Origin: Candidatus Bathyarchaeota archaeon
GTDB taxonomy: Archaea; Thermoproteota; Bathyarchaeia; Bathyarchaeales; SOJC01
Direction: 5' to 3'
Length of the DNA stretch: 32,669 nt
Assembly: GCA_020345645.1 (NCBI GenBank)
Contig: CP070765.1
Span: 1,108,455-1,141,123 of the forward strand
The notes below the pieces were generated by a model. That model ran no database searches, was not told the origin of the DNA, and saw nothing but the letters and a program-made list of their open reading frames with translations. This document shows positions 9,083 to 16,338 of this stretch, piece by piece. The position numbers were made by a program, and so were the translations under genes. Positions within the stretch are counted from its first letter, which is position 1, and each line of letters begins with the position of its first letter.

Positions 9083-9556
9083 TTAAGCTACAGGCGTTTT
9101 CCAGGTGAATTCGTGAGCTGCACCAGCTTCCGGTGAGATTTTAAAGTAGTAGGTTTCACCGCTGTACCAAGCTACGGCGAGATTGTTAGGCCAATCTAAT
9201 GTGATCATCACTGTCTGCTCGACAGACAGCAACTTTCCGTCTGAAAGGTCTGTATACGCAGTGACCTCCACAAGGTTCGACGCTCGTTCACCCACGTAAA
9301 GGCGCTCGATTTGGGCATCACTCGTCCCCACATTCCGGACGGTGAACACCGTCGTTGACGCCGATGAGTTCCAGTACACGTTCTCCACCTCTAGACGCGT
9401 ACCTCCAGCAGTCGTCTGGCTGCCAATGAACGTGGTCACCCAAGCATACGTGACGATGATCGCTGACACCGCGATGACGATCAACAATAGCGTTGCCAGA
9501 ATCGGAGAAATCCCCTTTTTGTCCTTCAAGAAGTTGGGTTTAGACATGGAATTCAC
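9083..9556 (-). CDS. Archaeal type IV pilin
   Basis: This 157-residue pilin carries a textbook archaeal prepilin N-terminus: KDKKG then ISPILATLLLIVIAVSA, with cleavage expected after Gly15 and the hydrophobic assembly helix at about 16-40. A beta-rich body follows (RLEVENVYWNSS, VFTVRNVGTSDAQIERLYV), as in archaeal pilins with the type IV pilin N-terminal domain. The size fits a major filament subunit. GTG 9556 was kept as start because AAGGTGG lies 8 bases upstream; ATG 9547 is an alternative that shortens the leader by three residues. It is 41 bases or more upstream of the peptidase gene on the same strand, so peptidase and pilin may be co-transcribed. Confidence 0.9.
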   Translation of the reverse strand: MNSMSKPNFLKDKKGISPILATLLLIVIAVSAIIVTYAWVTTFIGSQTTAGGTRLEVENVYWNSSASTTVFTVRNVGTSDAQIERLYVGERASNLVEVTAYTDLSDGKLLSVEQTVMITLDWPNNLAVAWYSGETYYFKISPEAGAAHEFTWKTPVA

Positions 9557-9584
9557 TCAAACTACCACCTTCTCTTTCCCAACG

Positions 9585-9592
9585 ATATTTAA
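9585..9592 (-). promoter_or_regulatory. Possible TATA element of the pilin gene
   Basis: On the minus strand TTAAATAT lies about 30 bases before the GTG start of the pilin gene. If used, transcription would begin only a few bases before the start codon and would leave out the ribosome site at 9566-9572, so another AT-rich stretch a little further upstream may be the true element. Confidence 0.3.
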
Positions 9593-9631
9593 CAGATATG
9601 AACCCAAAATTCACACTATGCTGATTCGCAC

Positions 9632-9654
9632 TAGCGTTCAGGTTAGCGTTCAGG
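9632..9654. repeat. 11-bp direct repeat between regulator and pilin
   Basis: TAGCGTTCAGG occurs at 9632-9642 and again at 9644-9654, a 12-bp period close to one helical turn. It overlaps the 3' end of the regulator gene: read on the minus strand it is a 12-base unit that duplicates the last codons and stop (Pro-Glu-Arg-stop twice). It lies about 40 bases upstream of the pilin promoter region. It may be a small tandem duplication without function or a paired operator for a ribbon-helix-helix protein. Confidence 0.5.
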
Positions 9655-10206
9655 CGTAAGTTCGTAAATGAATGGAGGGTTCATGGTCCGCGTAGTAAGA
9701 CCTACATCAATCAGAGTTTCCAAATAGCCTCGTAGAACCTCTGGACTGTTCATGAAAGGGGTTTTGACAATGATGTACCGATCTCTCTGGTAGAAGTCTC
9801 CTAAACCTTGCACTCGAAGGCGTTTGAAGACATCGCTCCATTTCTCTTTATCACGGGGATCAAGATTCAGGGAGGTCTCCATGCTTATTCGTGCGGCTTC
9901 ACCTGCCCTTCTGCCTAAGGTTCGATGTTGGTCCGTCGGAATCTGTGAGAGGAGTAGGTTGATTAGTTCTATGCTGATGAAAGCAACGCGACTGATGCCC
10001 ATGTAGTATTCGCCAGGGTACTTCCAGTCGTAGACCATCATGCTTCTGTAGACGTCAAGCATCTTTGAGAAGAGTTGCTTTATGCCAGGCTCCTTCTTCT
10101 CTTCAATGATGGCGTCTATGTACTTCCGTTCGTCGTCTTCGAGAATTATGGTTGTGCGTCGAACGTGGCGTTTCTTGAAGTCTGGGGGCTCCTCTCCATC
10201 GTGCAT
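9643..10206 (-). CDS. Ribbon-helix-helix-like putative transcription regulator
   Basis: The predicted product (187 residues from ATG 10206) has an N-terminal segment of ribbon-helix-helix type: basic KKRHVRRTTIILEDDERKYI gives the beta strand and first helix, and a second helix follows (GIKQLFSKMLDVYRSM). The C-terminal two thirds are a mixed alpha/beta domain with GRRAGEAARISMETS and a Tyr/Arg-rich strand (FYQRDRYIIVKTP), possibly a ligand-sensing domain; I did not recognise it. The start at 10206 is preferred over ATG 10227 because the TATA element at 10229-10240 would place transcription initiation near 10208, giving a leaderless message. It is directly upstream of the pilin and peptidase genes on the same strand, which makes control of the filament locus a reasonable guess. 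Confidence 0.7.
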   Translation of the reverse strand: MHDGEEPPDFKKRHVRRTTIILEDDERKYIDAIIEEKKEPGIKQLFSKMLDVYRSMMVYDWKYPGEYYMGISRVAFISIELINLLLSQIPTDQHRTLGRRAGEAARISMETSLNLDPRDKEKWSDVFKRLRVQGLGDFYQRDRYIIVKTPFMNSPEVLRGYLETLIDVGLTTRTMNPPFIYELTPER

Positions 10207-10228
10207 ATTTGGTATACCTCGTAGCATA

Positions 10229-10240
10229 CCTTATATGTTT
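10229..10240 (-). promoter_or_regulatory. TATA box of the regulator gene
   Basis: On the minus strand AAACATATAAGG is a good archaeal TATA box preceded by purine-rich sequence. Expected initiation about 26 bases downstream is near 10208, two bases before ATG 10206. Confidence 0.55.
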
Positions 10241-10305
10241 TGCTTCCTTGAAATGAGTATGCGGGAAAAGCGTCACAAAGATCACGCACGCGTACTAAAG
10301 GAAAC

Positions 10306-10315
10306 TTTATATAAA
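10306..10315 (+). promoter_or_regulatory. TATA box of the ribosomal protein operon
   Basis: TTTATATAAA, preceded by the purine-rich BRE-like AAAGGAAAC, is the best TATA box in the window. Expected initiation near 10336-10340 leaves a leader of about 20-25 bases before ATG 10360. The element is palindromic, so it might also fire leftward, but a separate TATA box serves the regulator gene. Confidence 0.7.
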
Positions 10316-10359
10316 TTGCCCATTATCTTCGGTAGGAAGCTTAAAAACTGGATTCAAAA

Positions 10360-10824
10360 ATGTCCAAAGAGTTCCGCCACATCACACGCATTGCTGAAAC
10401 AGACCTAGAAGGATCCTTAAAGGTCGTTCATGCAATTGCCAAAATAAAAGGTGTTGGTCCTAGCATCGCCAATGCTATTGTAAAGAGAAGTGGGGTAAAT
10501 CCTGAAACTAGGTTAGGATACATCGCTGAACAAGACCTGAAGAAGCTCGAGGAGGTCGTGCAGAACCCCGCTGACCAGAATATCCCAACGTGGCTATTCA
10601 ACTACAGAAAGGACCTAGAAACCGGCAAGAACCTCCATCGTACAGGTTCCACCCTCGTCCTGCAAATTAAGACGGACATCGACCGTATGAAAACTTCGAG
10701 ATCTTGGAGTGGATACCGCCACTCCTATGGATTGAAGGTTCGCGGTCAACGCACCAAAGCCACAGGGCGAAAGGGCAAAGCTATCGGCGTGAGAAAACGG
10801 AGAGTCCGAGCAGGCGAGAAGTAA
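10360..10824 (+). CDS. rps13: 30S ribosomal protein S13
   Basis: S13 sits in the head of the small subunit, contacts the P-site tRNA and bridges to the large subunit. The 154-residue length and sequence fit archaeal/eukaryotic S13/S18: FRHITRIAETDLEGS at the N-terminus, the helix-hairpin-helix-like IKGVGPSIANAIV near residue 35, and the basic C-terminus SYGLKVRGQRTKATGRKGK. It is the first gene of the operon behind the TATA box at 10306 and its stop overlaps the S4 start by one base (TAATG). Confidence 0.97.
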   Translation: MSKEFRHITRIAETDLEGSLKVVHAIAKIKGVGPSIANAIVKRSGVNPETRLGYIAEQDLKKLEEVVQNPADQNIPTWLFNYRKDLETGKNLHRTGSTLVLQIKTDIDRMKTSRSWSGYRHSYGLKVRGQRTKATGRKGKAIGVRKRRVRAGEK

Positions 10825-11387
10825 TGGGCGACCCGAAGAAACAACGCAAGAAGTACGAGACACCACGATTTCCTTGGCGAATTGACACCTTGGAAAATGA
10901 ACTGAACTTACTTGGGCAATACGGGCTTCGCAATAAGCGAGAACTCTGGCGTCACAAAACGATGCTCTCCAAGTTCCGTGGAATCGCTCGCAGCGTCCTC
11001 GGGTTGTCAGAAGAAGAAGGTGCAAAACTCAAGGAGCAGCTTTTAAATCGCCTGAAGAGACTCGGTATGCTTTCAGAGACAGCTGAGTTAGATAACGTGT
11101 TGGATCTAACACTAATGGATATCTTGGAGAGAAGGCTCCAATCTCTTGTATATAAGAAAGGGCTGTCTCACTCCATCCAACAAGCCCGTCAACTTATCGT
11201 CCACGCCCACATAACAATTCGAGGCAGAAAAGTGACATCTCCTAGTTATCTTGTGCCGAGAGATGAAGAAGCCCACATATTGTATGCTCCATCAAGTCCC
11301 CTCTCCAACCCTGAACACCCCATACGACAGAACCTTGCTACATCCCCACTTGAAGCTGAATACCACGCGGAGGAAAGGATGCCGTGA
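10824..11387 (+). CDS. rps4: 30S ribosomal protein S4
   Basis: S4 is a primary 16S rRNA-binding protein that nucleates small-subunit assembly. The true start is ATG 10824 in the TAATG overlap with S13, giving 187 residues; the frame is open upstream to 10704 but that stretch is S13 coding sequence in another frame. The N-terminus [18 protein letters not shown] is typical of archaeal S4. The S4 RNA-binding domain is at about 105-165 ([20 protein letters not shown], then [16 protein letters not shown]). Its end overlaps the GTG start of S11 by 4 bases. Confidence 0.97.
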   Translation: MGDPKKQRKKYETPRFPWRIDTLENELNLLGQYGLRNKRELWRHKTMLSKFRGIARSVLGLSEEEGAKLKEQLLNRLKRLGMLSETAELDNVLDLTLMDILERRLQSLVYKKGLSHSIQQARQLIVHAHITIRGRKVTSPSYLVPRDEEAHILYAPSSPLSNPEHPIRQNLATSPLEAEYHAEERMP

Positions 11388-11779
11388 GTAGTAAACCTGA
11401 GAAATGGGGTATTGTTCATATCTACAGCTCATATAATAACACCATCATACACATCACCGACGTCTCTGGAGCAGAGACCATCTCCAGGGCGAGTGGTGGC
11501 ATGTTCGTGAAATCAGACCGGTTGGAATCCTCTCCATACGCAGCCATGCGTGCAGCCAGTGCAGCTGCCACAACTGCACGAGAGAAAGGAGTCACCGCCA
11601 TCCACATTCGAGTACGGGCTCCTGGAGGTTCCAGTGCTCGAACACCTGGTCCTGGTGCACAAGCTGCAATCCGAGGTCTGGCGAGAGCAGGATTTCGCAT
11701 AGGACGTATTGAAGAAGTGACCCCCGTTCCCCATGATGGAACCCGTCGAAAAGGCGGCCGCAGAGGTAGGAGAGTATAG
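11384..11779 (+). CDS. rps11: 30S ribosomal protein S11
   Basis: S11 lies on the platform of the small subunit near the E site. The 131-residue protein shows the family core: [19 protein letters not shown] at the N-terminus, [18 protein letters not shown] in the middle, and the conserved [20 protein letters not shown] loop, with the basic tail [11 protein letters not shown]. It starts at GTG in a 4-base overlap with S4 and is followed by 53 bases before RpoD, the largest gap in this part of the operon. Confidence 0.97.
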   Translation: MSSKPEKWGIVHIYSSYNNTIIHITDVSGAETISRASGGMFVKSDRLESSPYAAMRAASAAATTAREKGVTAIHIRVRAPGGSSARTPGPGAQAAIRGLARAGFRIGRIEEVTPVPHDGTRRKGGRRGRRV

Positions 11780-11832
11780 ACCTATCGATGGGAGAAGACG
11801 ACCGTCAGCTTTGAAAGAAATGGGTGGGTGGC

Positions 11833-12648
11833 ATGAACATCAAAACCCTAAAAGAGGATGATACTTCAATCCAGCTGCTTATCAGAGGAACGAACGCTGC
11901 ATTCATGAATACTCTGCGGCGAATCATCCTCACAGAAGTTCCTACAATGGCGATCGATGAAGTCGTGGTCATAGAGAACTCTTCAGTGCTTAGGGATGAA
12001 TTTCTTGCACATCGAATAGGTCTTATGCCGTTGAAGACGGATCTCGAAACCTACAACCTTCCAGAAGACTGTAAATGTGGAAGCGAATTCGGCTGCAATC
12101 TCTGCCGTGTGTCCTTAGTGCTCGAAGCCACATCGGGAGATCGCACGATCACGGTTTACTCAGGTGACTTCGTGTCAGATAACCCTGCGGTAGCTCCCGT
12201 AAGCACCAGAATTCCCATAACTAAACTGGCACCCGAGCAGAAGGTTAGGTTAGAAGCCTACGCTCGACTTGGAAAAGGCAAGGATCACGCTAGGTGGCAG
12301 CCTGTCTCAGTTTGCACTTATCGTCATTTGCCAATCATTAAAATCAACAAAAAAAGCTGTGATCTGTGCGAAAAATGCGTGAAGGTCTGTCCACGAAAGG
12401 TCCTAAAGAAGAGTGGGGATGAAATCTCCATCAATCATATTGAAGAATGCAGTCTCTGTGGGGACTGCGTAGACGCGTGCGAGAAGACGCCGAAAACTAT
12501 TGAGGCGACGTGGGACGATGAGTCTTTCACATTCAATCTTGAATCGACAGAGAGTCTCACTCCTCGAAGAATTCTGCAAGAAGCCATCACAATCCTCAAT
12601 GGAAAATTAAACACACTTCTCGAGCAACTGCAGGAGGTTCGAGAATGA
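11833..12648 (+). CDS. rpoD: RNA polymerase subunit D with two 4Fe-4S motifs
   Basis: RpoD is the archaeal counterpart of bacterial alpha N-terminal domain and eukaryotic Rpb3; with RpoL it nucleates RNA polymerase assembly. I start at ATG 11833 (271 residues), which gives the usual MNIKTLKEDD beginning; a GTG at 11824 adds three residues. The assembly motif is FMNTLRRIILTEVPTMAIDEV. A Cys cluster at 80, 82, 88 and 91 (CKCGSEFGCNLC) suggests a metal site. A ferredoxin-like insert holds two complete CxxCxxCxxxC motifs: Cys176/179/182/186 and Cys206/209/212/216. Archaeal RpoDs vary from none to two clusters; this one keeps all eight ligands. It overlaps L18e by 4 bases (ATGA). Confidence 0.96.
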   Translation: MNIKTLKEDDTSIQLLIRGTNAAFMNTLRRIILTEVPTMAIDEVVVIENSSVLRDEFLAHRIGLMPLKTDLETYNLPEDCKCGSEFGCNLCRVSLVLEATSGDRTITVYSGDFVSDNPAVAPVSTRIPITKLAPEQKVRLEAYARLGKGKDHARWQPVSVCTYRHLPIIKINKKSCDLCEKCVKVCPRKVLKKSGDEISINHIEECSLCGDCVDACEKTPKTIEATWDDESFTFNLESTESLTPRRILQEAITILNGKLNTLLEQLQEVRE

Positions 12649-13007
12649 GACATTCGAAGACCGATAACCCTCAGCTACGGGATTTGATCAGACAGTTACG
12701 GAAAACTGGGCGAATAAACAAAGCAGATGTGTGGGGTCGAATGGCAGAGTCCCTTTCGAAGCCTCGACAGAGACTCGCATCAATTAACATAAGTCGCTTA
12801 AACCGGCATACCTCTAAAGGCGACGTAGTCGCTGTTGCGGGTAAGGTTCTCGGAGCTGGCTCACTCAGCCACCCCGTCACAGTAGCAGCTTTTGCCTTTT
12901 CAGCAAAAGCGAGGGAAAAGATCATGATGGCTAAAGGAAAATGCCTGACTCTCCCTGAGATCCTTGAAAGAAACCCTTCTGGCTCCAAGGTAAAAATCCT
13001 CAGATAG
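12645..13007 (+). CDS. rpl18e: 50S ribosomal protein L18e
   Basis: L18e is a large-subunit protein found in archaea and eukaryotes and related in fold to L15. The 120-residue product shows the expected features: LRDLIRQLRKTGRINKADVW, then SKPRQRLASINISRLNRHT, and the glycine-rich VVAVAGKVLGAGSLSHPVTVAA strand. It is translationally coupled to RpoD through an ATGA overlap and is followed by L13 after a short gap. Confidence 0.96.
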   Translation: MRHSKTDNPQLRDLIRQLRKTGRINKADVWGRMAESLSKPRQRLASINISRLNRHTSKGDVVAVAGKVLGAGSLSHPVTVAAFAFSAKAREKIMMAKGKCLTLPEILERNPSGSKVKILR

Positions 13008-13020
13008 CAAGGTGAATGGA

Positions 13021-13446
13021 ATGGCAATAATTGATGCAACCGATCTTATCCTTGGGAGAATGGCAACCGTAATAGCGAAACGACTGCTTCAAGGAGAACA
13101 AATCATAATTTTAAACGCTGAAAAAGCAGTCGTCTCGGGCAAGAGACAGAGCAGAGTGAAAGAACTGAAGAAAAAACTTGAAATCGGACACCCGAGAAAA
13201 GGTCCTTATCTACCTCGTCAACCTGATCGATTCATCAAGCGATCGATCCGGGGAATGCTACCCCGTAAGAAACCAAAGGGTATCGAAGCCTACAGACGAC
13301 TGCGAGTCTTCATTGGAGTTCCCCCAGAACTTGAAGGCGAAACGAAGGAACTCCTACCGGAAGTCCATCTTGGGAAGCTGAAGAGCCCTTATATCACGGT
13401 AGGTGAGTTAGTCAAAGAGATCGGATGGTCTCAACCAGGAGACTGA
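13021..13446 (+). CDS. rpl13: 50S ribosomal protein L13
   Basis: L13 is an early-assembling large-subunit protein. The 141-residue archaeal-type product starts [22 protein letters not shown] and carries the nucleic-acid-binding core (VVSGKRQSR) and the conserved [14 protein letters not shown] motif. I chose ATG 13021 because AAGGTGA lies about 6 bases upstream; a GTG at 13012 would sit inside that ribosome site. S9 starts 2 bases after its stop region. Confidence 0.96.
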   Translation: MAIIDATDLILGRMATVIAKRLLQGEQIIILNAEKAVVSGKRQSRVKELKKKLEIGHPRKGPYLPRQPDRFIKRSIRGMLPRKKPKGIEAYRRLRVFIGVPPELEGETKELLPEVHLGKLKSPYITVGELVKEIGWSQPGD

Positions 13447-13447
13447 T

Positions 13448-13861
13448 ATGCCTAGTCCTAAAAAAGTAATCACGTTGAGCGGGAAAAGAAAAACGGCCAT
13501 CGCTCGAGCGACAGTAAGATCTGGGCGAGGAAGATTTCGAATAAATAATGTTCCTTTAGAGATATATGAACCAGTAGCTGCACGACAGAAGATAATGGAA
13601 GCTCTGCTCCAAGCCGACGATGACTTATTGAACAAGATCGACATCGACACAAATGTCTCTGGTGGAGGTTACATGGGTCAAGCAGAAGCCGCCCGAATGG
13701 CAATCGCCAGAGGAATGGTTAGATGGAGTAAAAGCAAGCACCTCCAATCCGTCTTCACAGAATACGACCGAACCATGTTAGCTGGCGATCCTCGAAGAAA
13801 AGAATCCAAGAAGTTCGGTGGTCCAGGAGCCCGAGCGAAACGGCAGAAAAGCTACAGGTAG
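13448..13861 (+). CDS. rps9: 30S ribosomal protein S9
   Basis: S9 contacts P-site tRNA through its C-terminal tail. The 137-residue protein has the family signature: [20 protein letters not shown] at the N-terminus, [20 protein letters not shown] in the middle, and the basic [17 protein letters not shown] tail ending in the tRNA-contacting SYR. It begins one base after L13 and is followed by RpoN. Confidence 0.97.
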   Translation: MPSPKKVITLSGKRKTAIARATVRSGRGRFRINNVPLEIYEPVAARQKIMEALLQADDDLLNKIDIDTNVSGGGYMGQAEAARMAIARGMVRWSKSKHLQSVFTEYDRTMLAGDPRRKESKKFGGPGARAKRQKSYR

Positions 13862-13876
13862 AGGAACGAGACTCTA

Positions 13877-14104
13877 ATGATAATCCCTGTCAGATGTTTT
13901 TCGTGCGGTAAACTCGTTGGAGACAAATGGGAGGATTTTGCGAGAAGAGTAAAAGAAGGCGAAGACGCGGGCCACGTCTTGGATGATCTCGGAGTCTCAC
14001 GATACTGCTGCAGAAGAATGTTGCTGACGCATGTTGAAATCATAGACGAAATCATCCAGTTCTACGAGACAGGGAAGAAAAGACAGCCTCGCTCCGGGTC
14101 CTAG
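13877..14104 (+). CDS. rpoN: RNA polymerase subunit N
   Basis: RpoN (counterpart of eukaryotic Rpb10) is a small zinc-binding subunit of the RpoD/L/N/P assembly platform. The 75-residue sequence has the invariant [19 protein letters not shown]-terminus. Zinc ligands are CxxC at residues 7 and 10 and the adjacent pair CC in [10 protein letters not shown]. The usual neighbour rpoK does not follow; enolase does, 13 bases later. Confidence 0.97.
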   Translation: MIIPVRCFSCGKLVGDKWEDFARRVKEGEDAGHVLDDLGVSRYCCRRMLLTHVEIIDEIIQFYETGKKRQPRSGS

Positions 14105-14117
14105 GAGACCTCTCCAC

Positions 14118-15392
14118 TTGTCCACTGAGATCAAGCGGGTAATCGCACGTCGAATCTTCAACAGTCGTGGCGACGAAACCATTGAAGTAGATATTGAAAC
14201 CAGCTCAGGATTCGGACGGGCTGCGGCTCCAGCTGGAGCAAGCAAAGGCTTAGCTGAAGTTAAATATTTTCCAAAAGACAGTGTTCTTGACGCTGTTCGA
14301 CTCGTCGAGATGTTGATCGCCCACAGACTTGTTGGAATGGATGCTTCTCAGCAGGAGGAAATCGACACTCTTCTTCACGACATCGACGGAACAGACAACT
14401 TCAGCAAGATTGGGGGAAACACTGCCTACGCAATTTCACTTTGTGCAGCCAAAGCCACCGCTGACTCCCACCACGCCCTTCTATTCGAGTATTTAGGAGG
14501 ATACCTTGCCTATGAGCTTCCATATCCTCTTGGCAACGTACTTAGCGGAGGAAGACATGCACACGGCCGTGCACCCGATATTCAGGAGTTTCTCGTTTTA
14601 CCAATAGGTGCAGAGTCTTTCTGGGATGCCGCAAAAGCCAATGTCGCTTTCCACCAGAAAGTAGGGGAGATTCTCCGCCAAACACGCAAAACTTTCACCA
14701 GTGGAAGAAGCGACGAAGGTGCGTGGATCGCAGACATCAATAACGACGAGGCTTTTGAACTCATGGCTCAAGCCTGCCAGGAAGTCTCAAACCAGCTTGG
14801 GTTCACCTGCCGCGTGGGTATCGATCTTGCTGCATCAACACTCTGGGATTCAGAACACAAGTGCTATAGGTACTCTCATGAAGGAACCGAGCGAACTCCT
14901 GAAGAACAGGTTGAGTATGTTCTCGACTTGATCCAACGATACAGCTTGATCTACGTGGAAGACCCCTTTCACGAGGAAGACTACCAAAACTTTGCGTGGC
15001 TTACTAAAACAGCAGATGGCTGCCTAATCTGCGGTGACGACCTATTTGTGACGAACGTTGAACGACTAAGACATGGAATAGAAGAGTCAGCGGGGAACTC
15101 CGTGATAATCAAACCCAATCAGATTGGCACTCTCACCGACGCTTGGCAGACTGCCAAGACTGCTAAAGAAGCCCTCTATGCACCGATAGTCTCACATAGA
15201 TCTGGAGACACGGTGAATGCTGAGATCTCACACCTAGCAGTAGCCTTCCACTGCCCGATAATCAAAACCGGCGTAATCGAAGGTGCCAGAATCGCTAAGA
15301 TCGACGAGCTTATTAGGATAGAAGATACTCTTCGAAAGAGAGCCAGAATGGCTGAGATACCGTTGCATGCATTGACGCGGAGGAACAAATAG
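14118..15392 (+). CDS. eno: Enolase (phosphopyruvate hydratase)
   Basis: Enolase interconverts 2-phosphoglycerate and phosphoenolpyruvate in glycolysis/gluconeogenesis. The 424-residue product starts at TTG 14118 and is near family length. Conserved sites are visible: AAPAGASKG flap loop, QEFLVLPIGA, magnesium ligands in GIDLAAS, YVEDPFHEEDY and CGDDLFVTN, the catalytic-lysine signature IIKPNQIGTLTDA, SHRSGDT, and IIKTG near the C-terminus. Differences from typical enolases are SGGRHAHGRAPDIQ in place of the more usual NGGxHAxN segment, and GDT in place of GET after SHRS. Its position between RpoN and S2 is the standard archaeal placement, which supports a true enolase. Confidence 0.93.
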   Translation: MSTEIKRVIARRIFNSRGDETIEVDIETSSGFGRAAAPAGASKGLAEVKYFPKDSVLDAVRLVEMLIAHRLVGMDASQQEEIDTLLHDIDGTDNFSKIGGNTAYAISLCAAKATADSHHALLFEYLGGYLAYELPYPLGNVLSGGRHAHGRAPDIQEFLVLPIGAESFWDAAKANVAFHQKVGEILRQTRKTFTSGRSDEGAWIADINNDEAFELMAQACQEVSNQLGFTCRVGIDLAASTLWDSEHKCYRYSHEGTERTPEEQVEYVLDLIQRYSLIYVEDPFHEEDYQNFAWLTKTADGCLICGDDLFVTNVERLRHGIEESAGNSVIIKPNQIGTLTDAWQTAKTAKEALYAPIVSHRSGDTVNAEISHLAVAFHCPIIKTGVIEGARIAKIDELIRIEDTLRKRARMAEIPLHALTRRNK

Positions 15393-16190
15393 TTGCCGAG
15401 AAAAAAGAAAGATGAAGAACTAAAAGCCGAAGAACCTAACCCTGTAGACCCTGCCACTCAGGAAGCTGAAGACACCGGGACCGAGACCGACCTAAATGTA
15501 GATCCAGAGGAAACAGAGGATACCGCAATAGAACCAAGCCCAGCCGAGGTTGAACTAAACGATGATGCAGAAACGGAGAAAGAAGACGATTTATTGCTTC
15601 CACGCGACGAACTACTCTCTGCCGGCATTCACATCGGAACTCGCATGAAAACGAAGAACATGGATCAATTCATCTACCGTGTCAGACCTGATGGTCTATT
15701 CGTGTTGGATGTTAAAAAAACTGACGAACGGATCCGTGTTGCTGCAAAGTTCCTTTCGCGGTTTGACTCAGAGCGAATCGGTGTCGTAGCAGCCAGACTG
15801 TACGCTAGGCACCCCGCAAAGAGATTCAGCGAAGTCATCAAAGCTACACCTCTAACTGGAAGATTTGTCCCAGGAATGCTCTCCAACCCTCTCTATCCTG
15901 ATCACATCGAACCATCTGTGATCATCGTATCGGATCCTAAAGCAGACGCTCAAGCTGTACGAGAAGCAGGAGTTATGGGTATCCCTGTTATTGCGTTATG
16001 TAGTACCGACAATGAATCTTCAGGCGTCGATCTTGTGATCCCGACCAACAACAAAGGAAGAAGGGCACTGGCGATAATCTATTGGCTCCTCGCCAGACAA
16101 ACACTCAGGGAAAAAGGCGAATTAGAGCCAGATAAAGACCTTAATCTGTCAATCGACGACTTTGAAGCAAGAGTGTCCCGCAGGGACTAA
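15393..16190 (+). CDS. rps2: 30S ribosomal protein S2 with acidic N-terminal extension
   Basis: S2 joins late in small-subunit assembly, near the mRNA exit. The conserved domain runs from about residue 70 to the end: LLSAGIHIGTRMKTKNM, IYRVRPDGLFVLDVKKT, TGRFVPGMLSNP, IIVSDPKADAQAVREA, GIPVIALCSTDN and IPTNNKGRRAL are all typical of archaeal S2. In front of it lies a low-complexity region of about 65 residues rich in Glu, Asp, Pro and Thr after a basic MPRKKK start. Total length is 265 against about 200-230 usual for archaea. The TTG start immediately follows the enolase stop; GGAGG lies about 10 bases upstream and supports it. Confidence 0.93.
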   Translation: MPRKKKDEELKAEEPNPVDPATQEAEDTGTETDLNVDPEETEDTAIEPSPAEVELNDDAETEKEDDLLLPRDELLSAGIHIGTRMKTKNMDQFIYRVRPDGLFVLDVKKTDERIRVAAKFLSRFDSERIGVVAARLYARHPAKRFSEVIKATPLTGRFVPGMLSNPLYPDHIEPSVIIVSDPKADAQAVREAGVMGIPVIALCSTDNESSGVDLVIPTNNKGRRALAIIYWLLARQTLREKGELEPDKDLNLSIDDFEARVSRRD

Positions 16191-16194
16191 CCTT

Positions 16195-16225
16195 CGTTAG
16201 ATCTTAGCTCGAGTATGATCTAACG
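16195..16225 (+). terminator. Perfect hairpin after the ribosomal operon
   Basis: CGTTAGATC (16195-16203) and GATCTAACG (16217-16225) form a perfect 9-bp stem with a 13-base loop, 5 bases after the S2 stop, followed by TTT. It lies in the 148-base gap before isopentenyl phosphate kinase. It may mark the 3' end of the ribosomal transcript, protect it from decay, or be a protein-binding site; archaeal termination usually relies on T tracts, which are weak here. Confidence 0.5.
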
Positions 16226-16338
16226 TTTGCACGCTAGATCGCAGCCTAACTGTCTTCAGGAGATGAATCAGAATCAGCGTGTCTCTCGCATGGACAAAAC
16301 AGCTAGTTCAGCTTCTGGATGAGTGAGATTTGAGGGAC

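Noticed and set aside
10704-10823. Upstream in-frame extension of ribosomal protein S4
   Set aside because: The stretch is S13 coding sequence in another frame; ATG 10824 gives the normal S4 N-terminus.
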